Part shown: one piece after another, positions 21,273-32,387 of the stretch
Numbering within the stretch: position 1 is the first letter of the stretch
How the letters are laid out: every line of letters starts with the position of its first letter
Source: Phycisphaeraceae bacterium
GTDB taxonomy: Bacteria; Planctomycetota; Phycisphaerae; Phycisphaerales; UBA1924
Length of the DNA stretch: 64,000 nt
Assembly (NCBI GenBank): GCA_019636675.1
Contig: JAHBXC010000003.1
Coordinates: 1-64,000, forward strand
Reading direction: 5' to 3'
Notes under the pieces: generated by a model
Told to the model about the DNA's origin: nothing
The model's input: only the letters and a program-made list of their open reading frames with translations
Database searches by the model: none
Made by a program: the position numbers and the translations under genes

Positions 21273-22442
21273 GTGCCCGTGACGAGACTGCTCGGAATCG
21301 ACGCTGACCGGACGACCCTGACGCGCGTGGGCGCTCTGGCGCTGTGCGCCGGGCTGACGCTGTCCCTGGTGGGCTGCGCGTCGGGCGGGGGCGATCTCGA
21401 GAGCCCCACGGTCGCGACGCCTTCGCGCGAGGGCGCGCCGCCCGACGACGACCTGGAGGCCCAGCTCGCGGAAGACGCGTCGATGCTGGAGCAGTGGTTC
21501 GAGCAGGGCTCGCGCGAGGCGCAGTCGCGCCGCGACGCGGAGCTTTTCAACGACGAGACCGCGCGGACGATCACGCGTGCGCCGGTCGACCCGGTGATCG
21601 ACGACGCGCCGCCGCCCTCGGTGAACGCCGGGGTCGCGATCGCGGAGGACGAGGCCGAAGAGATGGAGATCAGCGTCCCGTCGCTGGAGCCCGAGCCGAC
21701 GCTGGACCAGCGGATCGAGCGCCTGACGCTGGAGCTTGCGACGCGCCTGCGCGAGCGTGCCGACGCCGGAGAGCAGCCCCTTCGCACGCTGGCCTCGCTG
21801 GCTGCGCTGGAGCTGATCCGCCCCGGCGCGTTCGACAACCCGGCGGCGGCATCGCTGCTGACCACGCGCGAGCGCGACGCGCTGGCCCTGTGGCGCGACA
21901 TGCTGCGCTACGCGGGTCGCACGCTGGAGGAACACGACTCGGCGACCTCGATCCTGCGCGCGCTGCGCGTCGCGAGCGAGCAGGCGCGCGAGTTCGCGAC
22001 GCTCGAACTGCCGCGCGTCGCGCTGTGCTCGCGCGTCGACGGGTTCGGGCAGTTCACGCCGATCCAGAACCGGGCCCTGCTCGCGAACGCGCGCCACCGG
22101 CTCGGGCTGTACGTCGAGGTCGACGGCTTCGGCGCGCGCCAGACGCTCGACGTCGCGGGCGAGCCGGCCTTCTCGGTCGAGCTGTCGCGCGAGCTGTCGC
22201 TCTACCACGACGCCGACGGGCTGCTGGCCTGGCGTCGCCCGGCGAGCGACATCACCGATGTCTCGCGCAACCGGCGGCGCGACTTCTTCCTCTCCGAGGT
22301 CATCGAGCTTCCCCAGACGCTCACCGTCGGGTCGTACCGGCTGAAGATCACCGTCACGGACCGCGTGACGGGGGCGATCGCCGAAACGATCGTGCCGATC
22401 GACGTGGTCGCGGATGTCGCGCTGACCCGCGGCACGCGCTGA
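21273..22442 (+). CDS. Lipoprotein of unknown function
   Basis: The 389-residue product has an N-terminal hydrophobic segment ending in the lipobox LVGC (Cys near 35), then an acidic low-complexity linker, a helical middle and a beta-rich C-terminus ending in a PIDVVADVALTRG strand. It is probably attached to the inner face of the outer membrane or the outer face of the inner membrane. The GTG at 21273 or the GTG two codons later is the start. It lies about 150 bases upstream of the MoxR/vWA cluster on the same strand and may belong to it. Confidence 0.6.
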   Translation: MPVTRLLGIDADRTTLTRVGALALCAGLTLSLVGCASGGGDLESPTVATPSREGAPPDDDLEAQLAEDASMLEQWFEQGSREAQSRRDAELFNDETARTITRAPVDPVIDDAPPPSVNAGVAIAEDEAEEMEISVPSLEPEPTLDQRIERLTLELATRLRERADAGEQPLRTLASLAALELIRPGAFDNPAAASLLTTRERDALALWRDMLRYAGRTLEEHDSATSILRALRVASEQAREFATLELPRVALCSRVDGFGQFTPIQNRALLANARHRLGLYVEVDGFGARQTLDVAGEPAFSVELSRELSLYHDADGLLAWRRPASDITDVSRNRRRDFFLSEVIELPQTLTVGSYRLKITVTDRVTGAIAETIVPIDVVADVALTRGTR

Positions 22443-22590
22443 TCGCGCCCGCCGGCGCGAACACAGTCCGAACAGGCCCGGGCCGATTGGAACCCGCGAA
22501 GGGTTCGGGCCGTTTACTATCGGGAAGGGAGCGCTCGCCCCGTGTCGGGGAGGGCGCGTCCAGGGCGTGCTGACGCCGGAGGGACGGGCC

Positions 22591-24366
22591 ATGCGCGAGA
22601 TTGAAACCGTGCTGCGAGGGGCCGCGTGGCGCCTGTTCACGACGCGCCTTCTGGCGTCGCTCGTGTGGGGCGCGACGGTAGCGTGCGCGGCGCTCGCGTT
22701 GCTGCTGGCGGCGCAGCGCGTGTTCGCGTTCACGGTTGACTGGTCAGTCGCGTGGGCGGCGACGGCGGCGGGCGTGCTGGTGTATGCGCTGGCGTCGGCG
22801 ACGCTGCGCCGGCCCGACAAGCAGGGCGTGGCGCGTGTGGTCGACGAGGCCGCCGGCCTGCGTGAGTCGCTCTCGACGGCGCTGTGCGTCGCGGGTCGCG
22901 ACGACGCGTGGAGCCGCTCGGCGGTCGAAGCGGCGGACGAGCGCGCGAAGACGGTCCGTCTGGACCGCGCGCTGCCGGTGCGTGCGCCGCGTTCGTGGTG
23001 GTCGCCGGTTGCGCCGCTGGGCGTGTTCGCGCTGGCGTGGTTCCTGCTGCCGCAGTGGGACCTGATGGGCGCGCTGGCGGCCAGGCAGGCCGAGCAGCAG
23101 CGCGAGGTCGAGCTCGTGAGCGCCGTGACCGAGTCTCGCGAAGCGGAGCGCAAGGTCGAGGCGGCGCTGCGCCAGCTCGGTCGCGAGGACCTGATCCCCG
23201 AGGACGGCGCTCATTCGGAGCGTCCGACGCCCAAGACGCCCGACGAGGTGCGTCGCGCGTCGATCCGGCGTCTGTCGAGCGTGGCGGAGAAGCTGGCCGA
23301 GCTGCAGAACACGCCGCAGGCGATGAGTCTGGAGCAGATGAAAAACCGCATGGCGGAGCTGCGCCAGCCGGGCCCGGGGCCGATGAACGAGATGATCGAG
23401 GCGCTGCAGCGCGGCGACTTCCAGGCGGCGCAGCGCGCGCTCGACCAGATGCAGGCGAAGATGGACGCCGGGCAGATGTCCCCCGAGGAGATGGCCGCCG
23501 CCCAGAAGCAGATGGAGGACCTGGCGAAGCAACTCGAGCGGCTCGCGAAGGACGCGCAGGAGCTGGCCGAGGCGCTCGAGAAGGCCGGGCTGGACCCCGA
23601 CCTCGCGAAGGACCTGGCGGCGCTCGACGAGATGCTGAAGAAGGACGGCGCCGGGCTGACCAGGGAACAACTCGAACAACTCCAGAAGATGCTCGAAGCG
23701 ACGCGCCTGTCGCAGGACCAGCTGCAGGGCATGTGCGAGAACATGACCATGGGCGGCATGGACGGGCTCGCGGGGATGATGGGCGGGCTCGCCGGGCAGC
23801 AGGGCAACGGCGCCGCGAACCGGGAGGCCCTCGGCGAGGCGCTGGCGCAGCTCGACGCGCTCGCGAAGCAGGGCGCGCTCGACGAGTTGCAGAAGATGCT
23901 CGAGCAGTGCGAGGAGTGCGGCGGCTCGTGCGACGCGGAGGGGAACTGCACGAACGGGATGTGCCCCCACGGGAAGATGGCGAAGCGTCCCGGGGGCGGC
24001 GCCGGGGTGGGGCATCGCATCGGTGATCCCGAGCAGCACGACAAGACCTTCACGACCAAGCTCGAGCAGGCGGCCGGGCAGGGCAAGGACGGCCCGGTGA
24101 TCGCGCGGACCTTCATCGAGGGCGTGCAGATCCGGGGCGAGTCGCGCGCGTCGTTCGAAGCGGTCGCGGTGGCGGCGGAATCGGCGGCGGCGGAAGCCAT
24201 CGACGACCGGCGCGTGCCGCGCGAGCACCACGACGCCGTCAAGCGGTACTTCGGTCGCCTGAAGAGCGCCGTCTCGGGCGCGCCGGCGCCTGCCCCGACC
24301 CCCGCCCCGGCCCCCGCGCCGGCCCCCGGGGACGCGGCGCAGGGCAGCGCGGGCGCCGGGAACTGA
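22591..24366 (+). CDS. Membrane coiled-coil protein of the MoxR/vWA cluster, with a Cys knuckle
   Basis: The product is 591 residues from the ATG at 22591, which has GGAGGG 7 bases upstream. Three membrane segments fall at about residues 15-75 and 135-155. A long Glu/Gln/Ala/Met-rich coiled coil (about 170-420) follows. Then comes a compact Cys cluster CEECGGSCDAEGNC and GMCPHG, which could bind zinc or another metal, and a helical C-terminus with RRVPREHHDAVKRYFGRL. A Pro-Ala tail ends the protein. Similar long membrane proteins occur beside MoxR ATPases in planctomycetes, but their role is unknown. The Cys cluster is the unusual feature. Confidence 0.65.
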   Translation: MREIETVLRGAAWRLFTTRLLASLVWGATVACAALALLLAAQRVFAFTVDWSVAWAATAAGVLVYALASATLRRPDKQGVARVVDEAAGLRESLSTALCVAGRDDAWSRSAVEAADERAKTVRLDRALPVRAPRSWWSPVAPLGVFALAWFLLPQWDLMGALAARQAEQQREVELVSAVTESREAERKVEAALRQLGREDLIPEDGAHSERPTPKTPDEVRRASIRRLSSVAEKLAELQNTPQAMSLEQMKNRMAELRQPGPGPMNEMIEALQRGDFQAAQRALDQMQAKMDAGQMSPEEMAAAQKQMEDLAKQLERLAKDAQELAEALEKAGLDPDLAKDLAALDEMLKKDGAGLTREQLEQLQKMLEATRLSQDQLQGMCENMTMGGMDGLAGMMGGLAGQQGNGAANREALGEALAQLDALAKQGALDELQKMLEQCEECGGSCDAEGNCTNGMCPHGKMAKRPGGGAGVGHRIGDPEQHDKTFTTKLEQAAGQGKDGPVIARTFIEGVQIRGESRASFEAVAVAAESAAAEAIDDRRVPREHHDAVKRYFGRLKSAVSGAPAPAPTPAPAPAPAPGDAAQGSAGAGN

Positions 24367-24472
24367 GCGGGGGTTCGCGCATCGGAAGCGTTCGCGGCGT
24401 GAGGGGGCTACTCTCGCGTCCGAGAATCGCCGATAGTTCGTGCCGCGCTGGGGTCGATGACGCCCCGGGCCG

Positions 24473-25579
24473 ATGAATGGCCGAACGCCTCAGTGGAGAC
24501 CCGCCTTGTCGCTACCTCGCCGCCGAATCGTGCTCGGGATTGCCGCCCTTCTCGCGTCTGTCGCGCTGACCGGGGCGTCGCCCGAGTCGGTCGCGCTGGC
24601 GTCGAGCGATGATGGGCTCGTGGTGTATCTGGCGGCGGACGAGCGGCTCGCGCGTCCGGTGATCGAGGCGTTCGAGCGCCGGGCGGGCGTGAAGGTGCGC
24701 GTGGTCGCGCACGACCCGACCTCGGTTGAGCCCCTCGCGGCCCGCGTGAAGGCGGCAAAGGCCGACGCGATCTGGTCGAGCGAGCCGTTGCGCGCCATCG
24801 CGCTGGCGCACGAGGGCGTGCTGGCCCGTCACGACACGGCGACCGCCCGGGCGCGCGACGCGCAGTGGATCGGTCGCGAGTCGCGCTGGCACGGGTTCGC
24901 GGCCAGTCTGGGCGGCTTCGCGATCAACTCGGCCGATGTGCTCGAAGCCCCCAAGGACGAGTTCTCCGAGGGTCGCTGGCAGTTCCGGCACGCGTCGTCG
25001 CCGGTGTTCTCCTACGGCATGTTCGTGATCGGTCGCCCGGAGACGAGCGATTCGATCGCGCACCTTGCGATGGTCCACTCGCTGTGGGGGACCCCCCACT
25101 TCCAGACATGGTGCTTCCAGAGTCGGCGCCAGGAGATGCGCGTGCTGCCCGACGACGCGGAGGTCGCCAGGGCGGTCGCGCGCCGCGAGGCGGGCGCCGG
25201 TCTGCTCGATTCCGCCAACGCGGCGATGCACGCGAGCGAGGGATCCCCGATGCGCTTCGTCGCTGTGGACCACGAGATCCCCGTCCCCGGGACGATGGAG
25301 GTCCAGCACAGCGGGCTGATGGTGATCCCCCAGGTGGTCGGCGTGGTCGAGAGCGGCGCGAACCGCGCCACCGGGGCCCGGTTCGTCGATTTCGTGCTCT
25401 CTCCCGACGCGGAGCGCCTCCTGATCGCCGGCGAGCGCGGGCTGGCGCCCCTGCATCGCGATCTCGCGACGGAGTTCAAGGCGAAGGTCCCCGGGCTGGT
25501 GTCGACGGTGAACCTCGACGGCGCGGCCGAGATGGTCCCCGAGACGCTGCGCATCTTCCGTCGCGCCTTCCCCGAGTGA
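24473..25579 (+). CDS. Periplasmic solute-binding protein (iron-type fold), orphan
   Basis: The 368-residue product has an export signal containing PRRRIVLGIAALLA, with a possible twin-arginine pattern, followed by LVVYLAADERLARPVIEAFE. That is the first strand and helix of a class II periplasmic binding protein resembling ABC iron or spermidine receptors. Other landmarks are SLGGFAINSADV and GLMVIPQVVGVVESGANR. No ABC permease or ATPase gene lies nearby, so the ligand and partner are open. It is embedded between two MoxR/vWA-cluster genes on the same strand. The start could be the TTG near LSLPRRR instead of the ATG at 24473. Confidence 0.7.
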   Translation: MNGRTPQWRPALSLPRRRIVLGIAALLASVALTGASPESVALASSDDGLVVYLAADERLARPVIEAFERRAGVKVRVVAHDPTSVEPLAARVKAAKADAIWSSEPLRAIALAHEGVLARHDTATARARDAQWIGRESRWHGFAASLGGFAINSADVLEAPKDEFSEGRWQFRHASSPVFSYGMFVIGRPETSDSIAHLAMVHSLWGTPHFQTWCFQSRRQEMRVLPDDAEVARAVARREAGAGLLDSANAAMHASEGSPMRFVAVDHEIPVPGTMEVQHSGLMVIPQVVGVVESGANRATGARFVDFVLSPDAERLLIAGERGLAPLHRDLATEFKAKVPGLVSTVNLDGAAEMVPETLRIFRRAFPE

Positions 25580-25749
25580 GCGCCGGGCCTCTCGCGTGGC
25601 CCCCCTCTTTGCTGTAGTCTGACGCTGAGCCCGCCCGTCGGCGGCCTGCGCGTTGGCGCGCCGAACCGGCGGGGCCCTCCGGGCGAATCAGTCTTCGAAG
25701 GGCCCGGCGTAGGGTTCGCGCAGGGGGGACTCGTCCCGAGCAGACCACC

Positions 25750-28700
25750 GTGACACTGGGGCCCTTTCAGTTCGACTCGCCTTGGTGGCTCGCGCTCGCG
25801 CCGGCGTTGTGGCTGGTCGCGTGGTGGATGAGCCGGCGCGCGATCGCCGGCCTGTCGCCCGGGCTGCGACGGGTCGCGCTGGGCATCCGGCTCGCGCTCA
25901 TCGCGGCGCTGGTGATGGCGCTGGCGAGGCCCCACTGGCGCACGCGCGTGGACGATCTCGCGGTCGTCGCGGTGCTGGACATGAGCGACTCGATGCCCCC
26001 CGGCAGCGCCGCGAGGGCCGCGACCTATCTCCGCGGGGGCGCGGAGCGCGCCGACGCGAACGACCGGCTCGGGCTCGTGCTGACGGCGGGGCGCCCGCTG
26101 GTCAGCGCGCTGCCCGGCGCGCAGGTGCGCGCCGTGGAGCCCTCGTACGAGTACGACACGGGCTCGACGGACCTGGCGGCGGCGGTGCGCCTGGCGACGG
26201 CGGTGCTGCCCGAGGACGCGGCGTCGCGGATCGTGCTGATCACCGACGGCAACGAGACCGAGGGCGGGCTGCTCTCGGCTGTCGAGGCGGCGCGGGCCGC
26301 CGGCGCGACGGTCGACGTGCTGCCGGTGCGCTACGACATCCGGCGCGAGGTGATCGTGGATCAGATCATCGCGCCGGCCAACGCGCGCCAGGGGCAGACG
26401 GTGAACCTGCGCTTCGTGATGACCTCGACTGCGCCCACGCGCGGGCTGCTGACCCTCTTCGCGGGCGACGCGCCCGTCGATCTCGACCCCGGCTCGCCCG
26501 GCGTGTCGGTCGCGGTCTCGCTGCGCGAGGGCGTGAACATCGAGAGCGTGCCGGTGACGCTGCCGGCGCAGGGGGCACAGCGCTTCCGCGCGGTGTTCGA
26601 GCCGTTCGATCCGGCCGACGACGCGATCGCCGAGAACAACGCCGCCGAGTCGGTGACTTTCGTCAGCGGCGAGGGTCGCGTGCTGGTGCTCGCGGATGCG
26701 CCCGACGAGCACGGCGCGCTCGTCGACGCGCTGGAGCGGGGCGGGATGGGCGTGGTGCTCGAGCAGACGCCGGCGTCGTTCGGCTCGCTGGTGGATCTGG
26801 CGGCCTACGACGCGATCGTGCTGGCCGGGACCGGGGCGTACGGCTTCTCGCTGAAGCAGCAGGAAGAGCTGCGCGCGTACGTGCACGACATCGGGGGCGG
26901 GCTGTTCGTGCTGGGCGGGCCGGGCGCGCTGGGCGCGGGCGGGTGGATCGGCTCTCCCCTGGCCGACGCGCTGCCGCTGAAGCTCGACCCGCCGCAGGAG
27001 CAGCGGACGCTCAAGGGCGCGCTGGCGATCGTGCTCGACGCGTCGGGGTCGATGAGCATCCCGGTGGGGAGCGTGTCGCAGCAGACCATCGCGAACGAGG
27101 CGGCGGCGGCGGCGGTGAAGACGCTGACGCGCTCGGACGAGGTGCTGGTGCTCGCGTTCGACTCGGTGACCAGGACAATCGTGCCGCTGGGCCCCAATGT
27201 CGACCCGGACGGGATCTCGCGGGCGATCCGGGGCATCGGGCCGGGCGGAGGCACGAACATGTTCCCCGCGCTGGCGCGTGCGGCGATCGAGCTGGAGAAA
27301 TCGGACGCGGCGTCCAAGCACATCGTCGTGCTCTCGGACGGGCAGACGATGGGCAACCCCGAGGACGGGCGGCGCGCGGCGCTGCGCATCCGGCAGTTGG
27401 GCGGGACGCTCACCGGCATCGCGGTCGGGCCGGGCGCGGATGTGCGCCTGCTCGAGGACCTCTCGAAGGCCGGGGGCGGGCGGTTCTTCGCGCTCACGAC
27501 CGAGCGCCTGGCGCAGACGCTGCCGGCGGTGTTCGTGCGCGATGTCCAGACCGCCCTGCGCACGCTCATCTGGGAGGGAGAGCAGGCGAACCCGACGATC
27601 ACCGCGATCTCCGAGGCGCTGCGCGGCATCCCGGGGCTGCCCCCCTATCGCGGCTATGTCGTCACCACCGAGCGCGAGGGGCTGTCGCTCGTCACCGCGA
27701 AGACGCACCAGGGCGACCCGCTGCTGGCGCAGTGGCAGCACGGGCTTGGGCGCGTCGTGGTGTTCACCTCGGACGGGACCTCGCGCTGGACTCCCTCATG
27801 GGGCGCGTGGGACGGGTATCGCTCGTTCGTCGAGCAGCACGTGCGATGGGCGATGCGCCCGACGGGCAGCGCGAACCTCAATGTCGTCACGCAGCAGCAG
27901 GGCGACTCGACGCGCGTCATCGTCGAGGCGCTCGACGCGAGCGGCGAGCCGCTGAACTTCGCGCGGTTCCAGGGGCGCATCGTCGCGCCCGACGGGGTGA
28001 GCGCCGAGGTCGACCTGCGCATGACCTCGCCCGGGCGCTACGAGGGGCGCGCGCCCACGCCGGGCGAGGGCGTGTTCACGCTCAACCTGCGCTACGACAC
28101 GACCGGATCGCCGGTCGATGCTGCGCCGGGCTCGCGCGAGCAGCTCGCGGATCGGGGGTCGGTGCAGGCCGCGATCGTCAAGCCCGCCGCCGCCGAACGG
28201 CGGACACTCACGAGCAACGACGCGCTGCTCGAGCGCGCGGCGATGCTGGGGGGCGGGCGCGTGCTCAGCGGCAACCCAGAGACCGACAACCTCTTCTCGC
28301 GCGAGGGCATGCCCCGCGCGTTCTCGGCGCGCTCGATCTGGCTGCCGCTGACGCTGCTGGCGCTGGTGGTGTTCCTGACCGATGTCGCGGTGCGGCGCGT
28401 GCGCATCGATCTGGAGACGATCCGCGCGCTGGCGGCGAAACTCTCGCGCAAAGAGGCGAAGGCCAGCGAGCAGCCCGTCGGCGCGCTGCGCACGGCGCGC
28501 GAGAAGGCCAAAGAGCGCATCGCGACGAAAGAGGCGGCGGCCGCCGCGGCGACCAAGTTCGAGGCGCGGCCTGCCCCGGTCGCGAAGCGCGCGAATACCA
28601 CGGACGACGACGACCTCATCCCCCTCGACACCAACCCCGGCGCGCGCGAGCAGGTTCTCGCGCAATCCACCAAGGCCCGGGCCGACGACGCCGAGCAGGG

Positions 28701-28794
28701 GGGCATGTCGCGCCTCATGCAGGCCAAGAAACGCGCCCAGCAGGCGCGCCAGAACCCCGACCACCGATCCCTGGGCCCCGACGACACGAACTGA
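25750..28794 (+). CDS. Large membrane protein with two vWA domains and a GATase1-like domain
   Basis: The 1014-residue product starts at a GTG. Two membrane segments (about residues 10-27 and 42-58) precede a first vWA domain with MIDAS motif DMSDSMP (about 77). A beta-rich region and a glutamine-amidotransferase-like domain (about 310-415, lacking an obvious catalytic Cys) follow. A second vWA domain with DASGSMS (about 430) and TNMFPAL comes next. A final membrane segment lies near residue 870, with a basic cytosolic tail. MIDAS motifs bind a metal and mediate protein contacts. The architecture is typical of proteins encoded with MoxR ATPases, and the tail could contact the ATPase encoded next. 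Confidence 0.85.
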   Translation: MTLGPFQFDSPWWLALAPALWLVAWWMSRRAIAGLSPGLRRVALGIRLALIAALVMALARPHWRTRVDDLAVVAVLDMSDSMPPGSAARAATYLRGGAERADANDRLGLVLTAGRPLVSALPGAQVRAVEPSYEYDTGSTDLAAAVRLATAVLPEDAASRIVLITDGNETEGGLLSAVEAARAAGATVDVLPVRYDIRREVIVDQIIAPANARQGQTVNLRFVMTSTAPTRGLLTLFAGDAPVDLDPGSPGVSVAVSLREGVNIESVPVTLPAQGAQRFRAVFEPFDPADDAIAENNAAESVTFVSGEGRVLVLADAPDEHGALVDALERGGMGVVLEQTPASFGSLVDLAAYDAIVLAGTGAYGFSLKQQEELRAYVHDIGGGLFVLGGPGALGAGGWIGSPLADALPLKLDPPQEQRTLKGALAIVLDASGSMSIPVGSVSQQTIANEAAAAAVKTLTRSDEVLVLAFDSVTRTIVPLGPNVDPDGISRAIRGIGPGGGTNMFPALARAAIELEKSDAASKHIVVLSDGQTMGNPEDGRRAALRIRQLGGTLTGIAVGPGADVRLLEDLSKAGGGRFFALTTERLAQTLPAVFVRDVQTALRTLIWEGEQANPTITAISEALRGIPGLPPYRGYVVTTEREGLSLVTAKTHQGDPLLAQWQHGLGRVVVFTSDGTSRWTPSWGAWDGYRSFVEQHVRWAMRPTGSANLNVVTQQQGDSTRVIVEALDASGEPLNFARFQGRIVAPDGVSAEVDLRMTSPGRYEGRAPTPGEGVFTLNLRYDTTGSPVDAAPGSREQLADRGSVQAAIVKPAAAERRTLTSNDALLERAAMLGGGRVLSGNPETDNLFSREGMPRAFSARSIWLPLTLLALVVFLTDVAVRRVRIDLETIRALAAKLSRKEAKASEQPVGALRTAREKAKERIATKEAAAAAATKFEARPAPVAKRANTTDDDDLIPLDTNPGAREQVLAQSTKARADDAEQGGMSRLMQAKKRAQQARQNPDHRSLGPDDTN

Positions 28795-28821
28795 GCAGAG
28801 AGCGATCCACGGAGCACCACG

Positions 28822-29876
<1,055 letters not shown>

Positions 29877-29880
<4 letters not shown>

Positions 29881-31367
29881 CGGTGGGCAATACCCAGCGA
29901 TTGCTGCAGAGTCTGGCGATAAGCTGCGGCCTTGCCCTCGGCTGTTCTGCGTCGGCGCACTTTCTGGAACCGAGTCAGGTTCCTGTCGACAGACTGGTCG
30001 ATCGCCTCAACGAATACCTTGCGGCAAACCCGAGTGATGCGGTGGCTCATTACCGACTGGCGAGAGTGCATTACCTCGCGTTCTCGATCGGGCAAGGCAC
30101 GGTTGCTGTGCTGGGGGAATCGACGCCCGCGCCTGAACCAGCGAGTGACGACCGCCAGGCGTGGCAGGGATTGCGAGAGGACGGCAACCCCCAGCCAACC
30201 GCGCCTCCCAGAACACCCGATCAGCAGATCGAGCATCTCAACGCCGCGATCGTGCACTTCAACCGCGCGATTCGGCTTGATGGTGACAACGGCCTGTACA
30301 AACTTGGGCTCGCGTGCCTCATGGAGGAGGCGGCAGAGCGCCTCGACACGGTGACGCAGATCCCGCTCGATCCTGCCGTGTTGCGCGAGGGAAGGGGCGT
30401 CGACCACGAGGAGTTCTCTCGCATCCGATCGGTGGAGCAAGTCCGAGGAGAACTCCTGAAAGACAAGGTGCGCGAACTGTTCGACTGTGACGACGCATTT
30501 TCGAAGGTGCTCAATCGCGACTCGACCATAACCGCGATGTATCACCTTCGGAACGACCCGGACACACGCGTGAACTCCGTGGCCCGACGGCTCGTTCGCG
30601 TTGACTGGCGTGACCAGACATCGGCGCTGTACTTCGCCGCGTTTACGGATGCCGCTGGGTTTGCGTCCGTACACGCGATGCAACCGATCGGGGGCTTTCG
30701 ATCGCTCGTGGCCTATCAGGCCGGCACATCCTATCTCCGTTACGCCGACTCCTTCGGCGAGCGCAACCGTGTGCGCAGGGACACAGTCGAAGCGGCGCTC
30801 GAGGCAATGCGGGCGCTCCCGCAATCAACCACGGTCACTCCCATCGTCTTCTCTCTCGACGAGCCACTCCCCCTCGCCGAACTCCTCTCCCCCGAGACGG
30901 TCGTGCGTTTCGACCTCGACGGCACGGGGCGTGGTCAGGCGTGGTCATGGGTCAGGCCCACCACCGGCATCCTCGTCTGGGACCCCACGCGCAGCGGCGT
31001 CGTCACAAGCGGACGCCAACTCTTCGGCAGCGTCACCTGGTGGATCTTCTTCGACGACGGCTTCCAGGCGATGCGCATGCTCGACGACGACGCCGACGGC
31101 GTGCTCTCGGGCGAGGAACTCGCCGGGCTGTCTGTCTGGTTCGATCTCAACGCCGACGGCGTGTCGCAGCCCGGCGAGGTCGTCCCCATCGAACGACTTC
31201 CTATCCGCTCCATCGCGACGACCTACGACTCGCGCCAGGGCGAGTCGTTCGTCAGCCACGCGGGGCTCACGCTCACCGATGGGCGCTCCCTGCCGGTGTA
31301 CGACTGGGTGACGGCGCCGGTGGACGACGACGCCACGACCGACGAGAGAAGCGGAGCGAACGACTAA
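29877..31367 (+). CDS. Exported TPR protein with EF-hand-like C-terminus
   Basis: The 496-residue product has a hydrophobic N-terminal signal (QRLLQSLAISCGLALGCSAS), a region with TPR-like helices (HLNAAIVHFNRAIRLDGDN), and two calcium-loop-like motifs near the C-terminus, DDDADGVLSGEE and DLNADGVSQPGE. The GTG start overlaps the moxR stop in GTGA. Codon choice in roughly 29900-30850 is noticeably less GC-biased than in the neighbouring genes (many codons such as ATA, AGA and TTT), while the remainder looks native. It separates moxR from the DUF58 gene, which are normally adjacent. I infer a later insertion or recombination. The function is unknown. Confidence 0.7.
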
Positions 31368-31368
31368 C

Positions 31369-31409
31369 GAAGACCCTCCCCCTGCCCCCTCCCGCGAGCG
31401 GGAGGGGGG
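31369..31409. repeat. 41-bp GC-rich hairpin element, intergenic copy
   Basis: This copy is identical over 41 bases to 4994-5034 inside deoC. It begins one base after the stop of the TPR gene and ends 10 bases before the DUF58 gene. Confidence 0.9.
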
Positions 31410-31418
31410 AAGAACAGC

Positions 31419-32387
31419 ATGCTCAGAACCACTGCTCCATCCCGGCCAAAGTCTCTCGACGAACTGCTCGACGCGCGGCTCGTGGCGCAGTTGTCGCAGT
31501 TGGATGTCGCGTCGCGAAAGGTGTTTTCGGGGAAGTTGCAGGGCGAGCGCCGCAGCAAGCGGAAGGGGCAGTCGGTGGAGTTCGCGGATCACCGGCAGTA
31601 CGCCGCGGGAGATGATCTGCGCCGGCTGGACTGGAACATCTACGCGCGCCTGGACCGGCTGTTCACCAAGTTGTTCCTCGAAGAGGAGGACCTGTCGCTG
31701 CACCTGGTGCTCGACGCGAGCGCGAGCATGGACTGCGGCGAGCCGTCGAAGTACCTGTACGCGCAGCGGCTGGCCGCGGCGCTGGGGTACATCGGTCTGG
31801 CGAACCTGAACCGCGTCGCGATCAGCGCGATGGCGGGCGAGACGGCGACGGCGAAGGACGACTCGGGCGCGTCGCCGGAGGATGCGCCCGGCGCAGCGCT
31901 GCGCGTTCTCCGCGATCTTCGCGGAAAGAGACGCATCCACGACCTCGGGCAGTTCCTCGTGAACCTCGAGCCGGCGGGGGGCGCGAACTTCCCCGACGCG
32001 GCGCGGCGCATCGCGCTCTCTCGGCGCGGGCGCGGCGTGATGGTCGTCCTCGCCGACTTCTTCTTCAAAGAGGGCTACGAGGAGGGGCTTCGCCTGCTCA
32101 AGGGGCGCGGGTACGACCTGTTCGTCATCCAGATCCTCAGCCCGCAGGAAGTGAGCCCCGAACTCGGCGGCGACCTGCGCCTCCGCGACACGGAGGACCG
32201 TGATCTGACGGAGGTGACGATCTCGGCGCCGCTGCTCAAGAAATACAAGCAGAACCTGGGCGCGTACATCGAGCAACTCCGGATGTTCTGCGCGCGGCGG
32301 GAGATCACCTTCCTCAGCGTGACGACCGACACGCCGGTCGAGTCGCTGCTGGTCGACTACCTGCGCACGAGGGGGCTGCTGTCGTGA
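31419..32387 (+). CDS. DUF58 domain protein
   Basis: The 322-residue product has the DUF58 signature FADHRQYAAGDDLRRLDWN near the N-terminus and a vWA-like DASASMDCG sequence. DUF58 proteins usually act directly with MoxR ATPases. No membrane segment is evident. The ATG at 31419 follows the hairpin element closely, so its ribosome-binding region may lie within repeat sequence (GGGGGAAGAACAGC). Its stop overlaps the next gene's GTG in GTGA. Confidence 0.9.
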   Translation: MLRTTAPSRPKSLDELLDARLVAQLSQLDVASRKVFSGKLQGERRSKRKGQSVEFADHRQYAAGDDLRRLDWNIYARLDRLFTKLFLEEEDLSLHLVLDASASMDCGEPSKYLYAQRLAAALGYIGLANLNRVAISAMAGETATAKDDSGASPEDAPGAALRVLRDLRGKRRIHDLGQFLVNLEPAGGANFPDAARRIALSRRGRGVMVVLADFFFKEGYEEGLRLLKGRGYDLFVIQILSPQEVSPELGGDLRLRDTEDRDLTEVTISAPLLKKYKQNLGAYIEQLRMFCARREITFLSVTTDTPVESLLVDYLRTRGLLS